A stretch of DNA of 17,368 nt from JAKSCF01 sp028279945 (GCA_028279945.1 JANQMT010000173.1:1-17368); one strand, 5' to 3'; positions 7,419 through 14,992 are shown, numbered from the stretch's first letter. Numbers and translations are program-made. Notes: generated from the sequence alone by a model not told the origin.

Positions 7419-7522
7419 CGTTACGACTTTTATTTAAGTTTATAAAACTTCTTGTCATTAGATTTAAACTAATTGCAATTTAAAAACATATACTAATTTA
7501 AGGAGTATAAAGGAGGGTATTT

Positions 7523-7789
7523 ATGTCTAAATTCAATAATCTTACAAAAAAAGTTGGCAAAATAAAAGATTCAGCTACAAACAAATCTAGCGAAATCATT
7601 GAAGCGACGAAAGCTAATATCAGCATTAGTAAAGAAAAAGATATGATTAAAAAGCTTTATTTGGAGATAGGTGAAAAAGTTTATGTGAACGGATCTACGA
7701 AAGATGTTAATGTACAAGAGCAAATTGCAAAAATAAAAAAACATGAAGCCAATATTGCTGAATTGGAATTGAAGATACCTAAGAATTAA
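7523..7789 (+). CDS. Small charged helical protein of unknown function
   Basis: An 88-residue protein rich in Lys and Glu and without membrane segments. It appears to be two long helices (about 1-57 and 64-86) separated by YVNGSTKD. It resembles short clostridial proteins with a KKLYLEIGEKVY-type motif, which often end in a zinc ribbon; here there are no cysteines and the protein stops after the helices. It has a strong ribosome site (AGGAGGG) seven bases before ATG, and its codon use fits a real gene. A direct repeat of response-regulator type lies upstream. Function not known; possible coiled-coil scaffold or envelope-stress protein (speculation). Confidence 0.75.
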   Translation: MSKFNNLTKKVGKIKDSATNKSSEIIEATKANISISKEKDMIKKLYLEIGEKVYVNGSTKDVNVQEQIAKIKKHEANIAELELKIPKN

Positions 7790-7794
7790 GAAAA

Positions 7795-7828
7795 GCAAAA
7801 AGGCCGTGCTGATGAATGCGCGGTCTTA
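7795..7828 (-). terminator. Rho-independent terminator of the PHP-RpiR operon
   Basis: GGCCGTGC (7802-7809) pairs with GCGCGGTC (7818-7825), with two G-T wobbles and an 8-base loop. Read on the minus strand it is followed by TTTTTGCTTTT, so it serves the minus-strand operon. The plus-strand side lacks a T-run, so termination of the small gene there would be weak. Confidence 0.75.
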
Positions 7829-7883
7829 GATTGCTATTTTCAATATGATATAGAATATTTTCAGGGTTGACAACAATTAACAG

Positions 7884-8711
7884 CTATCCTTTGATGTAAT
7901 GGGAATACATTGCTCTTATTTCTGATATATTGTCAAGTTTGCTCAATGCATTGGATTCCATTTTGATTGTTATTGCAGCAATAAGACAATCAATAAGTAT
8001 CATAGGTGAAGCCATAAAATGAAATTCTCTTATACCCCCTCTACAAGTATATAGGCTAATATCTGCCATATCATTCATATCAGAAATTAATAAGTCTGTG
8101 AATACGATGGTTTCATATCCAACTTTTTTCCCATAATCCAAAATCACATGTGTTTCTACCAGCTTTTTAGAAAATCCAAATACCATTACCACATCATTTT
8201 TATCAACATTGATAAGGTCTTCAAACAATTCTGAACCGCCTTTATCCATTAATTTAATATCCAGTCCGTATCTATTTAATCCGTGTTTTAAAACTCTTGC
8301 AAGCCCGCTGGAAGGCCCTGGACCATAAACATATACGCTTTTAGCTTCTAATATTTTATGGACTGCTTTATTGAAAGACGTTTTAGAAATGTGCTCTAAA
8401 GTTTTTTTAATATTATTCATATGGAGCGAGAACACCGTGTCAATTAAATTGGTGGCATCTACTTTATTGATAGCAGCCTTAACTTTGCCGGCAGGTGTTA
8501 TATTTAATTCATCAATAGCGTGGGCTTTAAAATCTTTAAAATTTTTATATCCAATTTTCTTCCACAATCTTGATATGGTAGCCACACTGGTATTTAACTG
8601 TTTTGAAACCTCTGTTATTGACATATAAGGGATTGAGCTTTCATTTTTTATGATATAATCTACGATTCTCTTTTCCTTTTCCGATAAGTTGTCTGGGTTT
8701 ATTTCTTTCAT
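7884..8711 (-). CDS. RpiR/MurR family transcriptional regulator with SIS domain
   Basis: A 275-residue repressor-type regulator. The N-terminal helix-turn-helix (about 1-75) has LSEKEKRIVDYII and MSITEVSKQLNTSVATISRLWKKIGYKNFKDFK, typical of the RpiR family. The SIS sugar-phosphate-binding domain (about 105-255) includes VYVYGPGPSSGLARVLKHGL and VVMVFGFSKK. The frame is open 40 codons further upstream into the previous gene, but I place the start at 8711, where ATG follows GGAGTG and where homology begins. The gene lies 13 bases after the phosphoesterase gene and shares its promoter, so it probably controls its own operon through the palindromes at 9535-9594. The effector is probably a phosphorylated sugar or similar, not identifiable here. 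Confidence 0.92.
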   Translation of the reverse strand: MKEINPDNLSEKEKRIVDYIIKNESSIPYMSITEVSKQLNTSVATISRLWKKIGYKNFKDFKAHAIDELNITPAGKVKAAINKVDATNLIDTVFSLHMNNIKKTLEHISKTSFNKAVHKILEAKSVYVYGPGPSSGLARVLKHGLNRYGLDIKLMDKGGSELFEDLINVDKNDVVMVFGFSKKLVETHVILDYGKKVGYETIVFTDLLISDMNDMADISLYTCRGGIREFHFMASPMILIDCLIAAITIKMESNALSKLDNISEIRAMYSHYIKG

Positions 8712-8724
8712 ATGATTCACTCCA

Positions 8725-9465
8725 TTAAAATTCTTCAGGATTGATATCTTGTACTTTACCTTTATTCTGCAGATAGTCAATAAAATCTCTAGGGCTGTTG
8801 TTAATAATAAGTTCTTCAGGCATATCGGCATTACGAATCCTCTTTATGGATTCATCGAAATTTCCAATAGCAAAGCATATATGTGCATCACTATTCATTA
8901 TGATCTTTACTTCATATAATTTACATAATTCAATGACTTCAATGCAGGTCTGTTCGCCACTTGCTCTTGAATACAAAAATGAACTGTTATTGATTTCAAT
9001 TAAGATATTATTGTCTTTGGCTTTCTTGACAATTTCTTCCGGATTAATAGGAAATTGTGGATTTCCAATATGCCCTAGAATATCTATATTTGGATTATCC
9101 ATTACATGGAGATAGGCCTGTGTATTTTCTTCTCTTGTACCGCATCTCATAGTAGGATCATGTGCACTTGCGATGATGATATCCATTTTTTTTTGAGTTT
9201 TTTCAGGTATATCTATTTGGCCCTTGTAGTCAATGATATTGGTTTCACATCCATACAGTACGGTTACGCCATATATTTTTCTCGGCATTACCTTGTAATT
9301 ATCAAAATAAGATACATGTGGACTACCATGTAAGTTTGGTCCATGGTCGGTAGTTCCCAATATTTTTAATCCAATTTCATTAGCATATCTTACATTTTCT
9401 AATAGGGAGCTATAAGCATGGCCGCTCATTACCGTATGTGTATGTACGTCAATAGGATATTTCAT
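8725..9465 (-). CDS. PHP domain phosphoesterase (YcdX-like)
   Basis: A 246-residue cytoplasmic metal-dependent phosphatase of the PHP superfamily. Metal-binding motifs visible in order: DVHTHTVMSGHAY (residues 6-18), TTDHGPNLHGS (about 39-49), the Glu in YGCETNI (about 74), ASAHDP (about 101-106), DILGHIGNP (about 129-137) and MNSDAH (about 191-196). Order and length match YcdX-type members, which remove phosphate from small molecules; the natural substrate is not known. It is the first gene of a two-gene operon with the RpiR regulator. The start codon follows TGGAAGTG. A consensus promoter and two palindromic sites lie upstream. Confidence 0.93.
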   Translation of the reverse strand: MKYPIDVHTHTVMSGHAYSSLLENVRYANEIGLKILGTTDHGPNLHGSPHVSYFDNYKVMPRKIYGVTVLYGCETNIIDYKGQIDIPEKTQKKMDIIIASAHDPTMRCGTREENTQAYLHVMDNPNIDILGHIGNPQFPINPEEIVKKAKDNNILIEINNSSFLYSRASGEQTCIEVIELCKLYEVKIIMNSDAHICFAIGNFDESIKRIRNADMPEELIINNSPRDFIDYLQNKGKVQDINPEEF

Positions 9466-9520
9466 ATAAAAACACTTCCATTCGTAATAGTCTGTAAATT
9501 ATTTCATTCATTTTTTTTTG

Positions 9521-9549
9521 ATTATACACAAAGATATGTAAATTTTCAA
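9521..9549 (-). promoter_or_regulatory. SigA-type promoter of the PHP-RpiR operon
   Basis: Read on the minus strand, TTGAAA (9549-9544) and TATAAT (9526-9521) are separated by 17 bases. The spacer and -35 overlap one arm of the inverted repeat at 9535-9564, the position expected for repression. Confidence 0.8.
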
Positions 9550-9594
9550 CAATAAAATTACATATTAAGTAATTATGTAAAAAAATTTACATAA
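9535..9594. promoter_or_regulatory. Two ATGTAAA-type palindromes, candidate RpiR operators
   Basis: Site 1: TATGTAAATTTT (9535-9546) and AAAATTACATA (9554-9564), an inverted pair with one base missing. Site 2: TTATGTAAA (9573-9581) and TTTACATAA (9586-9594), a perfect 9-bp inverted repeat around AAAA. A further half site, TGTAAATTAT, begins at 9493. The shared ATGTAAA half site and the overlap with the promoter point to a single dimeric repressor, most simply the RpiR protein of the same operon. Confidence 0.7.
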
Positions 9595-9646
9595 AACAAC
9601 ACAGGCTTAATTTAAATTTAACATGATATCTGATATTTGCCAAAAC

Positions 9647-9682
9647 AAAGAACTTTCCGGGGTTTAATCCGGAAAGTTCTTT
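9647..9682 (-). terminator. Rho-independent terminator of the second dehydrogenase gene
   Basis: AAAGAACTTTCCGG (9647-9660) pairs perfectly with CCGGAAAGTTCTTT (9669-9682) around an 8-base loop, with TTTGTTTT after it on the minus strand. The stem is the same as that of the terminator at 3976-4016. Confidence 0.9.
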
Positions 9683-9703
9683 TCCAACTATATATTTTTA
9701 CAA

Positions 9704-10933
9704 CTATAGTTCTTTAACTTCAACATCTAAAGTGATATCTAACTTTGAAGCAATATCCAAGTAGTAATCGACTTGTTCAAAGGTTAACATATCTGAAGAG
9801 ATAAGACCGCTTTGAGAGAATTGATCGTCTACAAACATTTTGGTAAATAATGCACCGCCTTGTCCGGTAAAGTACATTTCACCGGTAAGTTTGGATTTTT
9901 CAAATGCTTCAACGCATCCAAGAGAGTTGACATAGGTTTCCACCATTACTTTTTTGCCATCTTTCATGCCGACAGCTTCAATGAGCATAGCACCGGTATC
10001 GGATTCAAGGCCTTCATCTAAAATCTCTTGTATTTCAGATTCGTATTTTGGAGCAGGAGGTGTCATGGCTAATGTTATATCTAAAGGAACGATGGTAGTG
10101 CCATTGATATCAATCGGTTCCTTTGAAAGCATGCCCATTTTGTGCAATAGTTCGGCTGTCTCGACACCTGATCCGCCATACTTAAAGAAGATTTCTTTAG
10201 CACCTAAAAAGAACTCTTCGGCGTTGATGCCCATTTGAACCGGTTCTTCGTGGGCATGTTCAACCAATCGAATGGTCTCATCTATTCCTTTAAATTTTTT
10301 CATGACCGGTAATCCGAAGGATTCTGTTTCTGTGATCTTACCGTTTGTAAAGCAATAGGGAACATCATACATATCTTGAAATGCTGTTTCCGGAGACCAC
10401 CAGAAAGGTAAGAAGCGTTTTGCTTTTACACCTTCATATACGTACATATAAATGCTGTCGCAAGAATCCAAATAACGCATAGCATTTCTTGCAGCTACAC
10501 AAATTACCCCTGGAGCAGAACCTGTACAGATCAATGCGGTTTTTCCAATTTCCTTAAAGCGATTATTCATTTCCCCTTTAAGGAGATGCCTCATTAATTC
10601 CGGCCAAGGTTCGCTGCTGCCTTCTATGTCCGTTGCTGCAAAGTCTTGATAGTTTGTTTCGGCTTTTAATGCAGCCTCCATGACATTCATTCCAAACTGA
10701 ACCGGAAGCGCATTTACAATTAAATCTACACCTTGTGCAACTTCAACGATATCGTCTATTTTATTCGCATCTACTTGTACGCCTTTTCCTTTTTTAAGAA
10801 TCTTCACTAATTCATCAACGGCTTTTTTATCATAATCAGCACAAATAATTTCTGATACATTTGCTTCTTCATCCATACGCTGCGCTACTGTTGAGCCTTG
10901 AGCACCTGTTCCTAAAATCAATATTTTTTTCAT
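9704..10933 (-). CDS. Saccharopine dehydrogenase-family oxidoreductase, copy 2
   Basis: A 409-residue paralogue of the enzyme at 2729-3952, with the same Rossmann start (MKKILILGTGAQGST) and the same overall length. By eye the two are about 80% identical. Roughly the last third (TPPAPKYESEIQEIL through GGALFTKMFV) is identical in protein, while residues about 100-115 and 195-225 differ strongly, so substrate preference may differ. It starts with ATG behind AGGAGGG. It lies about 195 bases downstream of the large AraC-type regulator on the same strand; that regulator probably controls it. I see no strong promoter in the gap, so read-through from the regulator gene is also possible. Substrate unknown, as for copy 1. 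Confidence 0.88.
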   Translation of the reverse strand: MKKILILGTGAQGSTVAQRMDEEANVSEIICADYDKKAVDELVKILKKGKGVQVDANKIDDIVEVAQGVDLIVNALPVQFGMNVMEAALKAETNYQDFAATDIEGSSEPWPELMRHLLKGEMNNRFKEIGKTALICTGSAPGVICVAARNAMRYLDSCDSIYMYVYEGVKAKRFLPFWWSPETAFQDMYDVPYCFTNGKITETESFGLPVMKKFKGIDETIRLVEHAHEEPVQMGINAEEFFLGAKEIFFKYGGSGVETAELLHKMGMLSKEPIDINGTTIVPLDITLAMTPPAPKYESEIQEILDEGLESDTGAMLIEAVGMKDGKKVMVETYVNSLGCVEAFEKSKLTGEMYFTGQGGALFTKMFVDDQFSQSGLISSDMLTFEQVDYYLDIASKLDITLDVEVKEL

Positions 10934-11129
10934 ATTACCCTCCTAGAATAAATGGAAATATTTTTAATACTTAATCATGTATTTATCTTAATGGATATAT
11001 TGAGTAAAAAAAATATTTTTATTGTTAACTTTTAGGTGCATTATTGTTCTTTTTATATTTAAAAAAATGATTTAAAAAAACAAAAAAGTCCTTTTCCACA
11101 GCAAAATCATCCTGAGATGGAATATTCAG

Positions 11130-13238
11130 CTATTGGGCTATTTTTTTAAAGATTATGAGCTCAATACCAAAGTCATTAATTTGGCTATGAAGTTCCACAT
11201 GACTTGAGTGAATGGTTTCAAAGCTGATACTTGGAACGGTTGCCATATTCATTAGTAGGCTGTCTTCATCTGTCATATTGGCAGGGCAGCCCATATTAAT
11301 CCAATTTTGGTAAATGTAATTCTCTTTGTTGTTGTTTTTATATCGGATGATGCTGTATTTACCTTTTAGATTATTGATCCGAATTAAAAATTCATTTTTA
11401 CGATTGGAAAGAGAAGCAATGTGCTTCTCCGGCCGTCTATTACCATTTTCGTGATAAAAATTAATGCCGGTTTGGTTTAGAGGTTTTCCGAATATTAGAA
11501 TCTGAATATCATCTCCATCCTTCGTTGCAATATGATGATCTCCTTTTTTTAATAATGTCTTACCCAGTTTTGAAAGAAGATAGTAGGCATAAAATGAAGG
11601 TTTCTTCAACCCATTTACCGTCATGATGCCTTTTCCCCCATGAAAAATAGGTTGATCATTATAGCTGTCTCCAATCATATTTAAGAAAATATGATTGGAG
11701 CTGTTACGGTTTAAGATATTGTGTATGATGAGAGGTACAATATATTCTGTATCATTTAAAATATTATTACGATTTATAATATCCAAATGGACATGTTCTG
11801 TTAGAATTTCTGCATTAACAATCTTTCTCAACATTTTTGAAAAAGCCTGTATGTCATCAACACTTGCATTTTTATAAAGGAGGCGATACTTCCACTTTTT
11901 TATTATTTGAGGACTATAATTGGTTTTTATAAACTGCTTGATATTGGTTAGTTTTTGCTCTATTTCAATTTTGGGAGGATATTCTATATAAAAATAAGGC
12001 TTAATATTTAAAGTCATTAAAAAATCTAAAAATTGTTTTAGTAAAAAATAGTCATGAGAATCATTATAAATATTTCTGGTAAATACATCAGGTAAGCCCA
12101 GATATTCAAAAGAAATGGATTTAGCAGTTTCTTTTAATTGTGAATGGAAATTGACATCAAAGCCCTGCCTGATATCTTCTATATAAAAACCAAGGGTGTC
12201 TTGGATGGATAGTTTTTCGATTCCCTTTTTAGGATGAATTTCTATTATCTCTCGCTCATTCAATGGTTGATTAAAATGATTGGTTGTTTCACTTTCCAGA
12301 TATTTTGTTATTTCTTTTAATGCCTCTTGGAAATCATAATGGATATATTTTTTCTTTCCTAAATGTAAGCTGTCTTCATACCACAATTTACGATATTCAT
12401 TGGGCTTACAGTGATACCATTTTTTAAAGTATTTATTTAAATATTTAGCGCTGGAAAAACCGCACTCTAAAGCAATTTCTGTAATGGTTTTGTCTGTAGA
12501 TAACAGCAATATTTCTGCATATCCAACTCTTACAAAATTTAAAAACTCTTGAAAGCTTAGTCCGGTGGTATTTTTTATCATGTGAGAAACATAATAAGTG
12601 CTCAGATATTCATGTTCTGCAATATCATTAAGCGTTATTTTATGATGATAATGATTGTATATATACATGATAATTCTATATATTCGATCAAAATTCAATT
12701 TGTTCTGTTGTGATTTTTCATTGTATTTAAACTCGTTGTCCTCAATAAAAAAATATTGAAAGTCATTAATGAGCAGTAAAACAAATGCATCTACCAGCTC
12801 TTTTATCTTGTCTTTGTATCCACTGTTTTTTTCATAGGCTTCAAACATTATTCTGACAATATATTTTCTGAGTTGATCTACTTTTTTTTCAATGTTGGTT
12901 TTTATAAAAATGGAGTCGCTGACAAAAGATTCGCAGGCAAAGATCATAAAATCAATATAAGGATATTGTTTTTCATACTGAAGTAAATCAACATGTATGA
13001 ATAACAATAAATTATCTTCTTCGGTTCTATAAATGCTATGCAAATCTTCAGAATCAATGATAATCAAGTCGCCCTTTGTCTTTCGTGATGTCAAATAACC
13101 AATTTTAATATCTACAGACCCTTTTAATACCAAGATGATTTCCAGATCTTTGTGGAAGTGAAAATATTCTTTTTCAACACTTTTAATAAATACATTTATA
13201 GGCAGCCCGTCTAAATGTTGAGTTTGTTCTCGCAGCAA
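11130..13238 (-). CDS. AraC family regulator: cupin, AraC DNA-binding domain and GH39-like domain
   Basis: A 702-residue regulator. Residues about 1-105 form a cupin-type sensor (HFHKDLEIILVLKGSVDIKI, KGDLIIIDSEDLHSIY). Residues about 185-285 form the AraC double helix-turn-helix (ITLNDIAEHEYLS; TITEIALECGFSSAKYLNKYF; KPNEYRK). Residues about 345-690 resemble the GH39 beta-xylosidase-like domain of large clostridial AraC regulators: SISFEYLGLPDVF, LDFLMTLNIKPYF, NDTEYIVPLIIHNIL, HGGKGIMTVNGLKKPSFYAYYLL. The usual WNEP acid/base motif is absent (the equivalent stretch is WKYRLLYKNA) and about 100 residues before TEH (480-482) are missing, so it is very likely a ligand-binding relic and not an enzyme. 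The start is TTG, nine bases after AGGAGG, and it aligns with the first residue of the paralogue at 1477-2418. Confidence 0.88.
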   Translation of the reverse strand: MLREQTQHLDGLPINVFIKSVEKEYFHFHKDLEIILVLKGSVDIKIGYLTSRKTKGDLIIIDSEDLHSIYRTEEDNLLLFIHVDLLQYEKQYPYIDFMIFACESFVSDSIFIKTNIEKKVDQLRKYIVRIMFEAYEKNSGYKDKIKELVDAFVLLLINDFQYFFIEDNEFKYNEKSQQNKLNFDRIYRIIMYIYNHYHHKITLNDIAEHEYLSTYYVSHMIKNTTGLSFQEFLNFVRVGYAEILLLSTDKTITEIALECGFSSAKYLNKYFKKWYHCKPNEYRKLWYEDSLHLGKKKYIHYDFQEALKEITKYLESETTNHFNQPLNEREIIEIHPKKGIEKLSIQDTLGFYIEDIRQGFDVNFHSQLKETAKSISFEYLGLPDVFTRNIYNDSHDYFLLKQFLDFLMTLNIKPYFYIEYPPKIEIEQKLTNIKQFIKTNYSPQIIKKWKYRLLYKNASVDDIQAFSKMLRKIVNAEILTEHVHLDIINRNNILNDTEYIVPLIIHNILNRNSSNHIFLNMIGDSYNDQPIFHGGKGIMTVNGLKKPSFYAYYLLSKLGKTLLKKGDHHIATKDGDDIQILIFGKPLNQTGINFYHENGNRRPEKHIASLSNRKNEFLIRINNLKGKYSIIRYKNNNKENYIYQNWINMGCPANMTDEDSLLMNMATVPSISFETIHSSHVELHSQINDFGIELIIFKKIAQ

Positions 13239-13397
13239 AATTTTCGACCTCCTTTTGATGACCGTTTTATATCAATATTTATTAAGTACTTCCATATAAC
13301 TAACTTATATAGTTCATTATAGCTGGTTTCTAGTATTTTATCCATATAGAAGGGTACATCTTTAAATACTTAAAACGTAATATTAATATAGTTACTG

Positions 13398-13412
13398 TGT
13401 CATCATATGACA
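13398..13412. promoter_or_regulatory. 15-bp palindrome upstream of the large AraC-type gene
   Basis: TGTCAT (13398-13403) and ATGACA (13407-13412) are perfect reverse complements around CAT. It lies 160 bases upstream of the TTG start and beyond the 3' end of the next regulator gene. A TATAAT for the minus strand occurs at about 13315-13320 with no good -35 box. Possible operator only. Confidence 0.3.
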
Positions 13413-13478
13413 TTTAAAATCACCCTTTCTTTACAAGAGTATAATAAAAAGGTGATGGGTAGTATTGTAAAAAAAGAA

Positions 13479-14291
13479 CTAAGTATTAAATTGTGCAATA
13501 AATTGTTTTGGCGTCTTTCCCGAATAATCTTTGAATGCCTTAATAAGATGGGCTTGATCAAAATATCCATTGTCTATTGCAATATCTATTTGTTTATAAT
13601 TAGGAAGCTGTAAAAGAGACTTATAAGTATTTTGAAATCTTATTATTTTACTGAGTTCTTTTGGAGTAATTCCAAGCTGATCCTTAAAAAGCTTTCTTAT
13701 ATACCTATTACTGAGTAAAAGCTCGTCTGATAGGTCTTCAGTCTTTATTTTTCCTTTAGATTTTAAAATTTTGTGAACGGCATTTAATAAATTGTGGTTA
13801 ACATTGAATTCATTTTTCAGTAGTTGTTTTTCTAGATACCTTTCTATAACCATAATTCGATCAGAAAAAGAAGAAGCAGAAAATAATTGCGCTTCTATTT
13901 CAAAAAACTCTTTTTCCATAATTCTATTAAAACGAATGGGACCTTTATATATTTCTTCAAAAGGGAGTTTGAAAAATCTATTAATCTGACCTGGTAAGAA
14001 CCGTATGCCAAATATATCCGGTGATGATAAAAAATGTTCTTTAAACGCTTTTTGGGAAAATCCTGCTATGTAAACATAATGAGATGCATTTTTATTAAAC
14101 ATCAAGCTAACACAGCCATTTGGTATGATTTCAACATCAAATGATTGTGTCAACTCACTGTTGGAATTAAGCTGCCAATAACTGTAGATATATTGCTTTA
14201 AATGACAATGAGGAAAAATTTCTATAAAATTCAAATTTAAACTTTGATAGTCTTCTATAATACTTCTCATAGGTGTATACAAATCCCTCAA
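13479..14291 (-). CDS. AraC family regulator, DUF6597-type
   Basis: A 270-residue regulator. The N-terminal half (about 20-150) fits the DUF6597 sensor-like domain: PHCHLKQYIYSYWQL, VEIIPNGCVSLMF, YVYIAGFSQKAF, FGIRFLPGQINRFFKLPFEE. The C-terminal part (about 165-268) is the AraC DNA-binding domain, with LSDELLLSNRYIRKLFKDQLGITPKEL and the QIDIAIDNGYFDQAHLIKAFKDYSGKTPKQF signature. It is not closely related to the two cupin AraC proteins of this window. The start is TTG at 14291, seven bases after a perfect AGGAGG; a later ATG lies too far from any ribosome site. It is divergent from the thioesterase-acetyltransferase pair and may control it through the TACCACA repeats between them. Confidence 0.9.
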   Translation of the reverse strand: MRDLYTPMRSIIEDYQSLNLNFIEIFPHCHLKQYIYSYWQLNSNSELTQSFDVEIIPNGCVSLMFNKNASHYVYIAGFSQKAFKEHFLSSPDIFGIRFLPGQINRFFKLPFEEIYKGPIRFNRIMEKEFFEIEAQLFSASSFSDRIMVIERYLEKQLLKNEFNVNHNLLNAVHKILKSKGKIKTEDLSDELLLSNRYIRKLFKDQLGITPKELSKIIRFQNTYKSLLQLPNYKQIDIAIDNGYFDQAHLIKAFKDYSGKTPKQFIAQFNT

Positions 14292-14321
14292 ACCATCACC
14301 TCCTGCCGGTTCTATTTCTTA

Positions 14322-14431
14322 AATAATACCACAGAGTTTGGGATGATACTATATGATCACCCGGAAGCACAGTGCCCATTGGTATTATGTTGTATAGATC
14401 ATAGTATAAACCGGTATATTGTGGTATGATT
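14322..14431. promoter_or_regulatory. TACCACA inverted pair between the DUF6597-type regulator and the thioesterase gene
   Basis: AATAATACCACA (14322-14333) is matched by TGTGGTATGATT (14420-14431), with 11 of 12 bases symmetric. Extra GGTAT half sites occur at 14381 and 14413. The right arm overlaps TATGAT at 14425-14430, a possible -10 box of the thioesterase gene. This arrangement suits a regulator that binds both ends of the intergenic region, but the half sites are short. Confidence 0.4.
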
Positions 14432-14488
14432 TGTAGAGGGTGTTAACTAAGCATAATGTCTTAGATGACAGCAGGAGGGATGGTTAAG

Positions 14489-14992
14489 ATGAAACATAAA
14501 GTTACAAAAAGACAATATAACAGCCGTATGTGCCTTGTTTGCGGTATGGATAATGATTTGGGTTTAAAGACAAGATTTTATGAAATAGATAGTGGAGAAC
14601 TGGTGGGTTTATTCTTACCAAAAGAAGAATATCAGAGCTATCCTGAACGGCTTCATGGAGGAATCTCATCCGCTATCCTTGATGAGATTATTGGTCGAGC
14701 CATTAATATAGAGGAACCCGACGTTTGGGGTGTGACCGTTGAACTCAATCTTAAGTTCAAAAAGCCCATACCGTTAGATAAAGAAATTAAGGCTGTCGGC
14801 CGTATCACTAAAGCAAACAGGAAACTCTTTGAGGGAACGGGTGAAATTATCCTTGAAAACGGTGAGGTAGCAGTTCAGGCTTATGGGAAATACTTGAAAC
14901 TACCTGTTGATAAAATTACCAATACAGACTTTGTAAATGAAGGATGGAAAGTAGATACCGGTGTTGACAATACCGAAGAAATAGAGATATAA
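14489..14992 (+). CDS. PaaI-like hotdog-fold acyl-CoA thioesterase
   Basis: A 167-residue cytoplasmic thioesterase. The N-terminal CLVCGMDNDLGL is typical of one PaaI-like branch. The family motif RLHGGISSAILDEIIGRA (HGG followed by the catalytic-helix Asp-Glu) comes next, then VELNLKFKKPIP and a GTGEIILENGEVAVQAYGKY strand pair. It would hydrolyse an acyl-CoA; chain type unknown. Two upstream in-frame starts (14465, 14480) are less likely: the first lies before AGGAGG (14473-14478) and the second only one base after it, whereas 14489 is ten bases downstream. The GNAT gene follows 44 bases later on the same strand, probably in one operon. Confidence 0.9.
   Translation: MKHKVTKRQYNSRMCLVCGMDNDLGLKTRFYEIDSGELVGLFLPKEEYQSYPERLHGGISSAILDEIIGRAINIEEPDVWGVTVELNLKFKKPIPLDKEIKAVGRITKANRKLFEGTGEIILENGEVAVQAYGKYLKLPVDKITNTDFVNEGWKVDTGVDNTEEIEI

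Noticed and set aside
8712..8831. Forty-codon N-terminal extension of the RpiR gene
   Set aside because: It overlaps the end of the PHP gene, and a good ribosome site and the start of homology place the real start at 8711.
8371..9333. Plus-strand open frames opposite the RpiR and PHP genes
   Set aside because: They are antisense to two genes with full catalytic or binding motifs and lack start signals.
13407..13613. Plus-strand open frame of 68 codons overlapping the 3' end of the DUF6597-type regulator gene
   Set aside because: It has no ribosome site, about half of it is antisense to a clear AraC domain, and the translation has no recognisable motif.
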